NCBI GenBank assembly: GCA_036250195.1 | Contig: JAVHZZ010000003.1 | Coordinates: forward strand, 86,879,418-86,943,417 | Source of the DNA: Mixophyes australis | Taxonomy: Eukaryota; Chordata; Amphibia; Anura; Limnodynastidae | DNA: 64,000 bases | Direction: 5' to 3' | Part shown: positions 35,049-46,440 of the stretch, piece after piece | Layout of the letters: each line of letters begins with the position of its first letter | How positions within the stretch are numbered: position 1 is the stretch's first letter | Made by a program: the position numbers and the translations under genes | Notes under the pieces: generated by a model | Seen by the model: only the letters and a program-made list of their open reading frames with translations | Database searches by the model: none | Told to the model about the DNA's origin: nothing

Positions 35049-35469
35049 TAGAGATGAGCGCACTCGGATTTCGTGAATCCAAGCCCACCCGAACGTTGCC
35101 GATCCGAGTCGGATCCGAGACAGATCCGGGTATTGGCACCAAATGAAAACCTGAAACCGAGGCTCGGAGTCATAATCCCGCTGTCGGATCTCGCGATACT
35201 CGGATCCTATAAATTCCCCGCTAGTCGCCGCCATCTTCACTCGGGCATTGATCAGGGTAGAGGGAGGGTGTGTTAGGTGGTCCTCTGTCCTGGTAGATCT
35301 CGTGCTGTGCTGTTTAGTTCTGTTCTGTGCTGTGCTGTGCTGTGCTGTGTTCTGCAGTATCAGTCCAGTGGTGCTGTGTGCTGTGCTCTGTCAATTTTGA
35401 GTTCAGTGGTGCTGCTGGGTCCTGTGCTGTGTCCTGTTCAGTCCAGTGGTGCTGTGTCCTGTGCTCTGT

Positions 35470-35782
35470 CATCATCATCACTTATTTATATAGCGCCATT
35501 GATTCCGCAGCGCTGTACAGAGAACTCATTCCCATCAGTCCCTGCCCCATTGGAGCACACACACACAGACAGAGAGAGAGAGACTAGGGTCAATTTTGAT
35601 AGCAGCCAATTAACCTACTAGTATGTTTTTGGAATGTGGAAGGAAACCGGAGCACCCGGAGGAAACCCACGCAAACACGGGGAGAACATACAAACTCCAC
35701 ACAGATAAGGCCATGGTTGGGAATTGAACTCATGACCCAAGTGCTGTGAGGCAGAAATGCTAACCACTTAGCCACCGTGCTG
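35470..35782 (-). mobile_element. tRNA-headed SINE inside hAT leader
   Basis: A full-length copy in reverse: L2-like tail (CATCATCATCACTTATTTAT, TATAGCGCC, GCGCTGTACAGAG) at the left, tRNA-like head at the right, with the B-box complement GGGAATTGAACTC and A-box complement CTTAGCCACCGTGC. The flanks GTGCTCTGT (35461-35469) and GTGGCTCTGT (35783-35792) look like a target duplication differing by one base. Confidence 0.92.
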
Positions 35783-35927
35783 GTGGCTCTGTCCTTCTAA
35801 GGGCATAGTTATTTCCCCATTATTCCCCATTTTCCAAAAAATTTATAAATAAAAAAAAAAAATTAATTACAACAAAATTTGCAAATTACCAAGTTCACAC
35901 ATTCAGCAGTATCTTGTGCTACATGTA

Positions 35928-38913
35928 ATGGAGACCAAAAATTTGGAGGATAAAGTAGGGAAAGAGCAAGACCCACTTCCTCCTAATGCTGAAGCTGCTG
36001 CCACTAGTCATGACAGATGATGAAATGCCATTAACGTCGTCTTACAAGCCCGATGCCCAATCTCCTAGTACAGGGCATGTAAAATCCAAAAAGCCCAAGT
36101 TAAGTAAAAGTAGCAAAAAGAAGAACTTAAAATCATCTGCGGAGAAACGTAAAGTTGCCAATATGCCATTTACGACACGTAGTGGCAAGGAACTGCTTAG
36201 GCCCTGGCCCGTGTTCATGACTAGTGGTTCAGCTTCACCCAAGGATCTTAGTCCTCCCCCCCCCCCCTACAAAAAATTGAAGAGAGTTATGCTGTCAGCA
36301 ACAAAACAGCAAACAACTCTGCCTTCTAAAGAGAAATTATCACAAATCCCCAAGGCGAGTCCAAGGGTGTTGGTGGTTGTCAAGCCTGACCTTCTCATCA
36401 CTGTACGGGAAGAGGTGGCTCGGGAGGAGGCTATTGATGATGTAGCTGGCGCTGTGGAGGAACTTGATGATGAGGATGGTGATGTGGTTATTGTAAATGA
36501 GGCACCAGGGGGGGAAACAGCTGATGTCCATGGGATGAAAAAGCCCATCGTCATGCCTGGTCAGAAGACCAAAAAATGCACCTCTTCGGTCTGGAGTTAT
36601 TTTTATCCAAATCCGGACAACCAATGTATGGCCATATGTAGCTTATGTAAAGCTCAAATAAGCAGGGGTAAGGATCTTGCCCACCTAGGGACATCCTCCC
36701 TTATACGTTACCTGAATAAACTTCATAGTTCAGTGGTTAGTTCAGGAACTGGGGCTAGGACCGTCATCGGTACAGGGACACCTAAATCCCGTGGTCCAGT
36801 TGGATACATACCAGCAACACCCTCCTCGTCAACTTCCTCCACGATCTCCATCAGATTCAGTCCTGCAGCCCAAGTCAGCAGCCAGACTGAGTCCTCTTCA
36901 ATACGGGATTCATCCGAGGAATCCTGCAGCGGTACACCTACTACTGCCACTGCTGCTGTTGGTCGGTCATCTTCCCAGAGGGGAAGTCGTAACACCGCTA
37001 AGTCTTTCACAAAACAATTGACCGTCCAACAGTTGTTTGCCATGACCACAAAATACGATAGTAGTCACCCTATTGCAAAGTGTATAACTGCGGCTGTAAC
37101 TGCTATGTTGGTGTTAGACGTGCGCCCGGTGTCCGCCATCAGTGGAGTGGGATTTAGAGGGTTGATGGAGGTATTGTGTCCCCGGTACCAAATCCCGTCG
37201 AGATTCCACTTCACTAGGCAGGCGATACCAAAAATGTACAGAGAAGTACGATCAAGTGTCCTTAGTGCTCTAAAAAATGCAGTTGTACCCACTGTCCACT
37301 TAACCACGGACATGTGGACAAGTGGTTCTGGGCGAACGAAGGACTATATGACTGTGACAGCCCACTGGGTAGATGCATCCCCTTCCGCAGCAACAGCTGC
37401 ATCAGTAGCAGCATCTACAAAATGGCTGCTCGTGCAAAGGCAGGCAACATTGTGTGTTACAGGCTTTAATAAGAGGCACAACGCTGACAACATATTAGAG
37501 AAACTGAGGAAAATTATCTCCCAGTGGCTTACCCCACTTAGACTCTCATAGGGATTTGTGGTGTCAGACAATGCCAGTAACATTGTGCGGGCATTAAATA
37601 TGGGCAATTTCCAGCACGTCCCATGTTTTGCCCACACCATTAATTTGGTGGTGCAGCATTACCTCAAGAGTGACAGGGGTGTGCAGGAGATGCTTGCGGT
37701 GGCACGCAAAATTGCTGGACACTTTCGGCATTCAGCCAGTGCCTACCGCAGACTAGAGGCACATCAAAAAAGCATGAACCTGCCCTGCCATCACCTCAAA
37801 CAAGAGGTTGTGACACGCTGGAACTCCACCCTCTATATGCTGCAGAGGATGGAGGAGCAGCAAAAGGCCATTCAGACCTACACAGCCACCTACGACATAG
37901 GCAAAGGAGTGGGGATGCGCCTGAGTCAAGCGCAGTGGAGACTGATTTCCGTGTTGTGCAAGGTTCTCCAGCCGTTTGAACTTGCCACACGAAAAGTCAG
38001 TTCCGACACTGCCAGCTTGAGTCAGGTCATTCCCCTGATCAGGCTGTTGCAGAAGCAGCTGGAGAAAGTGAGGGAGGAGCTGGTAAACCATTGCGATTAC
38101 ACCAAGCATGTAGCTCTTGTGGATGTAGCCCTTCGTACGCTTTGCCAGGATCCGAGGGTGGTCACTCTTTTAAAGTCAGAGGAATACATTCTGGCCACCG
38201 TGCTCGATCCTCGGTTTAAAGCGTATGTTATATCTCTGTTTCCGGCGGACACAAGTCTACAGCGGTGCAAAGACCTGCTGGTCAGGATATTGTCCTCTGA
38301 AGAGGACCGTGACATGCCAACAGCTCCACCCTCATTTTCTTCCACATCTATGGCTGCGAGGAAAAAGCTCAGTTTTCCTAAAAGACCCGGTGGTGGGGAT
38401 GCTGATAACATCTGGTCCAGACTGAAGGACCTGCCAACCATTGCAGACATGTCTACTGTCGCTGCATTGGATGCTGTCACAATTGAAAAAATGGTGGAGG
38501 ATTATTTTGCTGACACCATCCAAATAGACATGTCAGACAGTCCATATTGTTACTGGCAGGAAAAAAAGGCAGTTTGGAAGCCCCTGTACAAACTGGCTCT
38601 ATTTTACCTGAGTTGTCCCACCTCCAGTGTGTACTCGGAAAGAGTTTTTAGTGCAGCTGGGAACCTGGTCAGTGAGCGGCGAAGGAGGTTGCTTCCTCAG
38701 AACGTTGAAAAAATGATGCTCATAAAAATGAATTATCAATTCCTCAATCAAGTACAAAGAGTACAAGAGCACTGCCCTCCAGATAGTACAGAGGGACCTG
38801 TGGTTGTGGAGTCCAGCGGGGATGAATTGATAATGTGTGAGGAGGAGGAAGTACACACTTTAGGGGGAGAGGAATCAGAGGATGAGGATGAGGATGACAT
38901 CTTTCCTCAGTAG
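35928..38913 (+). pseudogene. hAT transposase (BED-DDE-dimerisation), one frameshift and one stop
   Basis: hAT transposases excise and reinsert elements, making 8-bp duplications. The start is the ATG at 35928 (METKNLEDK), supported by the 11.3-kb relative. Near 36015 two bases are missing relative to that copy (CATGACAGATG against CATGACATAGATG), shifting the frame; the rest reads in one frame from 35986. Domains: N-terminal tail with MPFTTRSGKELLRP; BED-type finger (ICSLC, codons at about 36637-36648, closing LNKLH), where a Tyr (IRYLN) replaces the usual His; DDE core with Asp in TTDMWTS (37309-37311), Asp in VVSDNASN (37567-37569) and Glu in QPFELAT (37978-37980); dimerisation region SVYSERVFSAAGNLVSE (about 38618-38670); acidic tail. 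A TAG at 37549-37551 is the only stop between core halves. No active protein can be made as it stands. Confidence 0.93.
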
Positions 38914-38967
38914 AGCCTGTTTAGTTTGTACAGGGAGAGATGAATTGTTTTTTTGGTGTGGGGGCCC

Positions 38968-39032
38968 AAACAAACCAATCATTTCAGCCACAGTTGTTTG
39001 GTAGGCCCTGTCGCTGAAATGATTGGTTTGTT
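38968..39032. repeat. stem-loop in hAT 3' region
   Basis: The same 20-bp arms as at 12063-12127 (AACAAACCAATCATTTCAGC and complement), 55 bp after the transposase stop codon. Conserved between copies of the family. Confidence 0.9.
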
Positions 39033-39369
39033 AAAGTGTGCATGTCCTATTTCAACAACATCAGGGTGGGTGGGAGGGCCCAAGGACAATTCCATCTTGC
39101 AACTCTTTTTTTGGCATTATGTGACCATTCAACAGTCGTTTGCCATGTTCAAAAAGTAAAACAAAATGTCAACAAATTCAAAAAATTAAACCAAAAGTAA
39201 AATGCCCTGTCATAATTTAAAACAAGAGATATTGACGTGCTAGAACTACTGTAGTGTTTATATGTTATAAACACTACACTTGAAAGTTGGAGGAGGTATT
39301 GTGGCCCCGGTACCAAATTTAGTACCGGGCCACTCCACTATGCAGTCCAGATAGAGGTGTATCAGATAT

Positions 39370-40490
39370 TAAACAACGTTGACTGTTGCTGCAAAATTTT
39401 TAAATAATATTGTGGGGAACACTACACTATGCAGTCCATAAACTTTTTTGGTAGAATTCAGACCTGTGGAGGGTTTTTTAATTATATTGTGGCCCCGGTA
39501 AAAAATTGTGTACTGGGGCCACCCCACTACGCAGTCAAGAAACTTTTTTTTTGGAATACAGACCCGGAGGGTTTTTTAATTATATTGTGGTGACCACTCC
39601 TCTATGCAGTCCAGGTACAATTTTTGGTGGGATTCAGACCATTTGAGGGTTTTTAAATTATATTGTGGTGACCACTCCTCTACGCAGTCCAGATATAATT
39701 TTTGGTGTAATTAAGACCAGTTGATGGTTTTCTTATTATATTGTGGTGACCACTGCTCTACGCAGTCCAGGTACAATTTTTGGTGGGATTCAGACCATTT
39801 GAGGGTTTTTAAATTATATTGTGGTGACCACTCCTCTACGCAGTCCATATACAATTTTTGGTGTAATTAACACCAGTTGATGGTTTTCTTATTATATTGT
39901 GGTGACCACTCCTCTACGCAGTCCAGGTACATTTTTTGGTGGGATTCAGAGCATTTGAGGGTTTTTAAATTATATTGTGGTGACCACTCCTCTATGCAGT
40001 CCAGATACAATTTTTGGTGTAATTAAGACCAGTTGATGGTTTTCTTATTATATTGTGGTGACCACTCCTCTACGCAGTCCAGATACAATTTTTGGTGTAA
40101 TTAAGACCAGTTGATGGTTTTCTTATTATATTGTGGTGACCACTCCTCTACGCAGTCCAGATACAATTTTTGGTGTAATTAAGACCAGTTGATGGTTTTC
40201 TTATTATATTGTGGTGACCACTCCTCTACGCAGTCCAGGTACAATTTTTGGTGTAATTAAGACCAGTTGATGGTTGTCTTATTATATTGTGGTGACCCAT
40301 CCTCTACGCAGTCCAGGTACAATTTTTGGTGGGATTCAGACCATTTGAGGGTTTTTAAATTATATTGTGGTGACCACTCCTCTACGCAATCCAGGTACAA
40401 TTTTTGGTGTAATTAACACCAGTTGATGGTTTTCTTATTATATTGTGGGGACCACTCCACTACGCAGTCCAGAAAGATACCTCGTTGCAA
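39370..40490 (+). repeat. 78-bp satellite in hAT 3' region, about 14 units
   Basis: Units contain TATTGTGGTGACCACTCC, TCTACGCAGTCCAG and ATTTTTGGTG, with a regular 78-bp step from 39585 to 40441 and two older, more diverged units before that. Two subtypes alternate: one with GGGATTCAGACC and TTTGAGGG, one with GTAATTAAGACC and TTGATGG. The region just upstream (39285-39365) has GGAGGTATTGTGGCCCCGG, nearly the transposase coding words at 37166. Confidence 0.95.
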
Positions 40491-40776
40491 CGTTTTGGAC
40501 TAATAACAATATTGTGAGGTGTTCAGAATACACTGTAAATTAGTGAAAATGATTGTTATTGAATGTTATTGAGGTTAATAATAGCGTAGGAGTGAAAATA
40601 AGCCCAAAAACTTGATTTTTAAACTTTTTATGCTTTTTTCAAAAAAAATCTGAATCCAAAACCTTTCGGCAGGTGTTTTGCGAAACAAATCCGAACCCAA
40701 AACATCAAGAAATTCCGAATCCAAAACACAAAACACGAGACACCAAAAGCTGCCGGTGCACATCCCTAATTGTTAT

Positions 40777-41786
40777 ATGGTTGTTCAGTATTATTCAAAC
40801 TATGGAACAAGAGTGCAATCAAGATGCACAAATACTATTTTAGGGCACCTTTAAAAGATCTAGAACAGATCAAACTTAACATCTTGAATATAGTCGACAT
40901 ATTTTTTTAAAGTAATGAACATTACTATGGCAGAAATTTCTTACATATGTTAAGTATGACTTTGCTTCCACTGTAGATTCTGCTTCGTTTGCAAGTCATT
41001 GGCACATGTAATTATTTTCCTGCAGTATATCATAACAGAGTCACATATTATGAAGCATTTTTATCACAATAAAACTCTTTTATTGTAATCCCATCAGTAA
41101 TGTGCAAACATTAGTGCTTTCAAGGCATGGATCGTATTTATATTTCCTTTTAAATCACAGTTACTTATTTAAATGCAAATACATTTCAGTAAATCTATGT
41201 GAGCTGGAAGGTATACAAGCCTCTCGCTTATCCAGAAGGCCATCAATGAAGTGGAGTGTTATACAAACACATATTTTGGAAACAAAATCATATTTAAAAT
41301 ACTGTAATTAGTGTTCAAGTATCTAACAGAATTTACAGACGTATAATGGTCTGTGTTAGCTTTCCTAGTTTAAGTTGCATTGGGATGTAAAAGTTTCACG
41401 CATCATTAAGAAGAGCATTTTATTCACAGTTTGAATTTGATGAAGACTGTCAAATGCAATTTGAAGTGATAATTCCTCCGTCTTCTCACATATACATATG
41501 ATATTACTTCACAAATGTCTTGATGACTTAAATGTTTTAGAATTCTGAGCCAAGTGTAAAGTGTTTCATGTAATGAGAGAAAGAGGATCAAATTCTATTC
41601 TTCCAGTAAAAGAAGTTGAAATTATATAGTATATTCTGATGTAATTTTAACACCTTAATCATGGTCTTTACTCCATTTTCATGACAAGCATTAAAACATT
41701 AATGTGACAGCAGTAAGGTACGACTTGCATAACACGCCACTCAATATTTTTCCACCTTGACACACATCTCGGTGTACATATAGTTT
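40777..41786. other. gene-free AT-rich stretch
   Basis: Nothing recognised. Confidence 0.5.
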
Positions 41787-41791
41787 GTAGA

Positions 41792-42465
41792 TGTTAGGAA
41801 CCCCTCCATCCGGCACAACACAACCCGGAGTCTACTCTGGCAGTCAGGTGTTCACTGGAGCCCCTGATGGTGGGGACAGACTGGGCTGCAGACTGACAGA
41901 GGGTCGTGAAGTGTGTACCGGCTGGGGAGAACCCAGGCAAGCGGAGTTAAGTCCAAGCAGAGGTCAACGGCCGGCAACAGGTAGCAATTCCAATAAACAA
42001 GCCGAGGTCAAGGGTCACGAGCAGACAGGGAGGTCGGTAAACAAGCCAGAGGTCAGGGTCACGAGAAACACAGGCAGGGTCCAAATCCAGGCAAGGGGTC
42101 ATACACAGGGAATCAGTCCAACAGGTTTTCGCCAATACAAGGCAGGAGCAGGTTAGGCTAACAGGTAACTGGACGCTATAACTGGCAGGGAGGCTAAGCC
42201 CTCCCTGCCTTATATACAGAGTTTGGCCAATCAGGGCTTAGCCCTGAAAACGCATCACAGACATGCAATTAACATAAATTAGCCCGCAGGCTATCCTAGC
42301 GCATACGCCCGGCTGCCTCACATGCCGGGGCACACCGCTTGTTACATTTGGCGTCCGGCCCGAGAAACCGGAAGTGACGCCCCGGTCGTCATGGAGACGG
42401 CCGGGACGTTCACTTGAACAAGAAGTGAGTCGCGGCGGTGCCCGAGGCCGCCGCGGCTCCTGACA
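41792..42465 (-). mobile_element. solo LTR, 5-bp duplication GTAGA
   Basis: The unit starts TGTTAGGAACCCC and ends GCGGCTCCTGACA, i.e. TG...CA on either strand. GTAGA flanks it at 41787-41791 and 42466-42470. No internal region is present, so it is a solo LTR left by recombination. It is GC-rich with CpGs at the right end. The strand is inferred from a likely promoter-proximal CpG-rich 5' part. Probably Ty3/gypsy by composition, though that is uncertain. Confidence 0.88.
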
Positions 42466-42470
42466 GTAGA

Positions 42471-43847
42471 GGCATTTCCCTAGAGTGGAGAAAGTGGAGA
42501 GTAATCATGCACCCAGGGCCCCCATGAAGAATTTCAGGCCACGTTACAGCATAGCGACTGATGGGGACGGGACCACACCAGATTGGTGGCACCTCCCACT
42601 ACACAGGCAGGCCAGGAGTACCAGAACTTTGTATCTGCCCCCTCCCCCCCTTATTGGCACCCCTGCATGCACCTTGATATGTACTGGACTGACCATCCAG
42701 ATGCACCAGTGCAAAACCAAGGAATTTTGCAGTGCATAGTGAATGCGCCTTATTTGTGAGGCCCAATAACTCTGAACCTGGTTAAGCCCGTATTAGAATT
42801 TGCAGATAATTAAATGTCCAAACAACAATAGGCCTTACCATATGATGAAAATAAGATTTATGTATCAACTAGGAACTCCACTATGCCAAATATATTACCT
42901 ATCAAGGCATTCCATACCCTTGTCCACAAGTTGTTATCATATTGCTCAATGTATTATCTAATCTATTTGTGGGTGAGACATATCTAAATTTTCCTGTCGA
43001 CCTCTGCTAAAAAAAGCCCAAATATGTACGTATTACTAAACCTGGATTGCACTTGATGAATGAGGCCCTATATGTTTATTTCAATGCATTTGTACAGGTG
43101 CTCTACAAGTCCCGTCGGCGCCCTAGATGCCCAGGGGCAAACGCTGGATTCGATGAGAGGGGTTTCCACGCCACGATACCAGTGGGCGTAACCAGCATGT
43201 GTAGGGGCGTGGCTACAAACACACATCGGGTCAAACACACAAACATGTAAATTGTCCCATACACAGACAAGCACAGACTCAAATATACATAAACACGTAG
43301 ACATGTAAACTGCCACATATACAGTTAAGCACAGACACACACATACACAAACAAACAAACACAGGATCAAACACACACACATGTAAGCTGTCATATACAC
43401 AGACACATACACACATTCTTACCTTCTTCTGCTGCCTCCTGTATAACACCCATGCTGGCTGTGTGGGAGGAAGGGGCGGGGCCAAACTGCCGGCAGAGAG
43501 CTGTGCTCACACAGCAGGGGACTGACTGGGAGACGATCCTCCCAAGCTACAAGCAGTAGTGGCTGGTCCCGGGAGAGGGGCCAGCCACTGTAATCATACG
43601 GCATCCCAAGTAGGACAGGGGTTTTCTGGGGACTAGGAAACCCCCCCTGGGTGCAACCCTGATGCCAGGACATGCTGGTGCTTGTAGTTCAAGTATTAGA
43701 ATGCTCTGGCAGCAACTGGTAGGATACAAATGTTAACATACCCAAGAGGTAAAGGGCTTCAAAGACTTACTGGGATGAGTAATGCAAAAAAAACAAAACT
43801 CCTTACTACCCCACACCTAACACCCTAGGGCTGTGTGAATTGTCCTA
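42471..43847. other. gene-free; hAT fragment and CA-rich repeat
   Basis: Positions 43095-43215 share GGCGCCCTAG and GGGTTTCCA...CCACGATACCAGTGGGC with the hAT at 8.6-10.35 kb and are probably a fragment of it. Positions 43215-43415 are a degenerate CA-rich tandem repeat (ACACACAAACATGTAA-type units). Confidence 0.5.
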
Positions 43848-43993
43848 GGGGTAAATGTATTAAACAGCGCTTTTTTTCAAGTCACCAATATTCAGCAAGT
43901 TTGACAGTTAAACACATTGCCGTTTTAAAATTATCTGTCAAACTCGCTGAATATCTGCGACTTTCAAAAAGCGCTGTTTAATACATTTGCCCC
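43848..43993. mobile_element. palindromic MITE, 146 bp
   Basis: The arms GGGGTAAATGTATTAAACAG and complement extend inward with few mismatches to a short centre. The flanking triplets are CTA and TTA, compatible with a decayed 3-bp or TA duplication. Confidence 0.82.
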
Positions 43994-43996
43994 TTA

Positions 43997-44511
43997 GTAT
44001 TTTCAGCACTGGGCTTTATTCCATAGGGGAGGGGGAACATTTTTTCCTGCAGGCCTAATTCCCAAATGGATTTCAGCTAGTGCTTGTTCTTCTCTCCTAT
44101 ATCTCTTATAATTAACTTACACTCAATACTCACTGACACTTTCACTCGGTCCAATGTCTTTTGGAAAGATATCGGGATAGAGTGTACCCTAGGGACCCTT
44201 TAATTGAAATAAAATGTTAAGCCTATTCTTAAGGGCTTAGAATTGAACTGAAGAAAAAATAAATATGATTTTCCTGGGCACCAAAGTGTATTTTTAAATG
44301 CTCTGGTCCTACCACTACATGCAACAGGCTCAGCCCAAAGGTGGTTCCATTCATACCACAGAGCTCAAGGGTTTTACTCAGGTCCATTCATGCAAGGGAG
44401 CATTATACTAATTTTATTTTTAATTTATTGAATTGGCAGCTTCTTTGTACTGAGTAAAGGTAGCCACTTCTAAAAAAAAACAAAAAACTACAGATGGCTG
44501 AATAGTGTATC
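43997..44511. other. gene-free stretch
   Basis: Nothing recognised. Confidence 0.5.
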
Positions 44512-44872
44512 ATCATCATCATTATTTATTTATATAGCGCCACTAATTCCGCACCGCTGTACAGAGAACTCATTCACATCAGTCCCTGCCCCATTGGAGC
44601 TTACAGTCTAAATGCCCTAATATAGACACACATTCACACACAGACAGGGAGACAGACAGAGAGGGAGAGACTAGGGTCAATTTTGATAGCAGCCAATTAA
44701 CCTACCAGTATGTTTTTGGAGCGTGGGAGTAAACTGGAGCACCCAGAGGAAACCCACGCAAACACAGGGAGAACATACAAGCTCCACACAGATAAGGCCA
44801 TGTTCGGGAATTGAACTCACAACCCCAGTGTGAGGCAGAAGTGCTAACCACTACGCCACTGTGCTGCCCCAT
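44512..44872 (-). mobile_element. tRNA-headed SINE, full length
   Basis: The same family as 35470-35782 in the same orientation: L2-like tail at the left (ATCATCATCATTATTTATTT), body with CAATTAACCTACCAGTATG, and tRNA-like head at the right (GGGAATTGAACTCAC, CTAACCACTACGCCACTGTG). Confidence 0.9.
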
Positions 44873-45224
44873 GTATGCAAAGTGTTTTGTCTTATTAAAA
44901 GTATACTGCAAGTGATCTTTGCCAGCTCTGCATATACCTCCTTTGCAGAGTGCAAATGACCATGAGGAGTGAAAAATCAACATTCATCTGTTGAAGGAAA
45001 ACAGAAAACAAGTACTGCTCCTGATCAAATCTTCAGCCACAGAAGAATAAACAAAACATAGAAGATTTTGATGTCACACATTTTTCACTGTCAAATATGC
45101 AGCATTTACAATATGTACACTAATGTTAAACTGGTATAATCAGGGATTTGTAAGAGATTCTTTCAGGCAGCAGAAAATGGATGCATTTATGGAGGAGTAG
45201 AAGTTTACACAGCATTCTCAATTT

Positions 45225-45360
45225 TTATTCATAAAGCCAGCAAATTCCGTAGTGCTTTACAATTGGGAACAAACACAATAATATAACAATACTGGGTAAT
45301 ACAGACATACAAGAAGGCCCTGCTCACAAGCTTACAATGTAGTTGAATGGAGTTAAGGTA
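45225..45360 (-). repeat. L2 tail fragment
   Basis: AAATTCCGTAGTGCTTTACA and GGCCCTGCTCACAAGCTTAC match the L2 end at 45.54 kb. Confidence 0.75.
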
Positions 45361-45817
45361 TAACCACTGAAGTACAGAAGAATGATTAGAGGAATCTTTT
45401 TGTATGGTGATTTTAGTTTTTCATTTATTTCCGTTTGTATTAAAACAGATCAGATAAAAGAAAGAGAGAAGTAGAGAAAATCTGTTTCCATTTGGACTAT
45501 GACCAGTGGTTGAAGTGTGAGTGTAAACGTTCCATCATCAACATTTATTTATATAGCGCCAGCAAATTCCGTAGCGCTTTACAATTGGGAACAAACATTA
45601 ATAAAACAATATTAGGTAATACATACAGACAGAGAGGTAAGAGAACCCTGCTCTCAAGCTTACAATCTATGGGACAATGGGAGTTTGAAACATAAGGGCA
45701 TGTGCTACATCATATTGCACACTGGATCAGCTAGAAAGCAAAGGTAAAAGTATTGAGTGGGCTGAGTGTGTACCAATGTTGGTCAGAGGGTTGTCGTCTT
45801 GTGTTAGCTCTGTAGAG

Positions 45818-45965
45818 CAGTGATGGCTAACCTGTGACACTCCAAGTGTTGTGAAACTACAAGCCCCAGCATGCTTTGCCAGTAGATAACTAGCTGATAG
45901 CTGGCAAAGCATGCTGGGGCTTGTAGTTTCACAACACCTGGAGTGTCACAGGTTAGCCATCACTG
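45818..45965. mobile_element. palindromic hAT MITE, 148 bp
   Basis: The ends CAGTGATGGCTAACCTGTGA and complement form a long palindrome through GTTGTGAAACTACAAG and CCCAGCATGCTTTGCCAG. The flanking octamers CTGTAGAG and GTGTAGAG match at 7 of 8 positions. Confidence 0.92.
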
Positions 45966-45990
45966 GTGTAGAGGCTGGTAATAGGGGAGA

Positions 45991-46314
45991 TTAAGATGGT
46001 GGTTGAGGAATATCATAACCTTGTCTGAAGAGGTGGGTTTTCAGAGAACGCTTGAAGGTTTGGAGACTAGATGAAAGTCTTAATGTGCGAGGGAGGAAAT
46101 TCCACAAAGTGCGTGCAGCCCGAAAAAAGTCCTGTAACCGAGAATGGGAGGATGTGATGAGAGTGGAAGAGAGACGCAGATCTTGTGCAGAACGGAGGTG
46201 TCGAGTTGGGAAATATTTTGAGAAAAGTGAAGAAATGTATGTCGGTGCAATTTTGTTGAAGGCCTTGTATGTTAGTAGAAGATCTTTATATTGGATTCGT
46301 TGAAATACAAGCAA
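45991..46314 (-). pseudogene. L2-like reverse transcriptase C-terminal piece
   Basis: The frame reads RIQYKDLLLTYKAFNKIAPT, then RHLRSAQDLRLSST, ARTLWNFLPRTLR and SLQTFKRSLKTHLF. This is the closing region of L2/CR1-group reverse transcriptases (LLTYKAxxxLAPxYIS; LWNSLPxxLR; FKxxLKTHLF). The frame is open across 107 residues and no upstream core is present. It is a typical 5'-truncated LINE end, relatively young judging by the open frame. Confidence 0.85.
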
Positions 46315-46440
46315 CCAATGTAGAAACTGACAGGGTGGCTAAGCAGAGGAAGAACGGTTAGCAAGGAAAATCAATCTAGCCGCTGCATGCATAATAGATT
46401 GTAGGGGTTCAAGACTGACTTTGGGAAGACCAGAAAGGAG

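Larger units (their letters stand above)
35049..40768 (+). mobile_element. near-complete 5.7-kb hAT, duplication ATTGTTAT
   Basis: TAGAGATGAGCGCAC at the left and GTGCACATCCCTA at the right are the inverted ends. ATTGTTAT is repeated exactly at 35041-35048 and 40769-40776. It contains a GC-rich leader, a SINE insertion, a full-length but broken transposase gene, a stem-loop, relocated coding fragments and a 78-bp satellite. It serves as the reference for the shorter relatives in the window. Confidence 0.95.
45534..46440 (-). mobile_element. L2-like LINE 3' end, split by a hAT MITE
   Basis: The 3' tail (ATTTATTTATATAGCGCCAG, GTAGCGCTTTACAATTGGG) lies at 45534, and the C-terminal coding part is at 45991-46314. 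A 148-bp MITE at 45818-45965 separates them. This tail explains the L2-like end of the SINEs in the window, which presumably use L2 machinery. Confidence 0.8.

Noticed and set aside
35986..38913. Domesticated host gene of the ZBED type
   Set aside because: It sits inside an element with intact ends and an exact 8-bp duplication, and has a frameshift and a stop. It is a transposon gene and not a host one.
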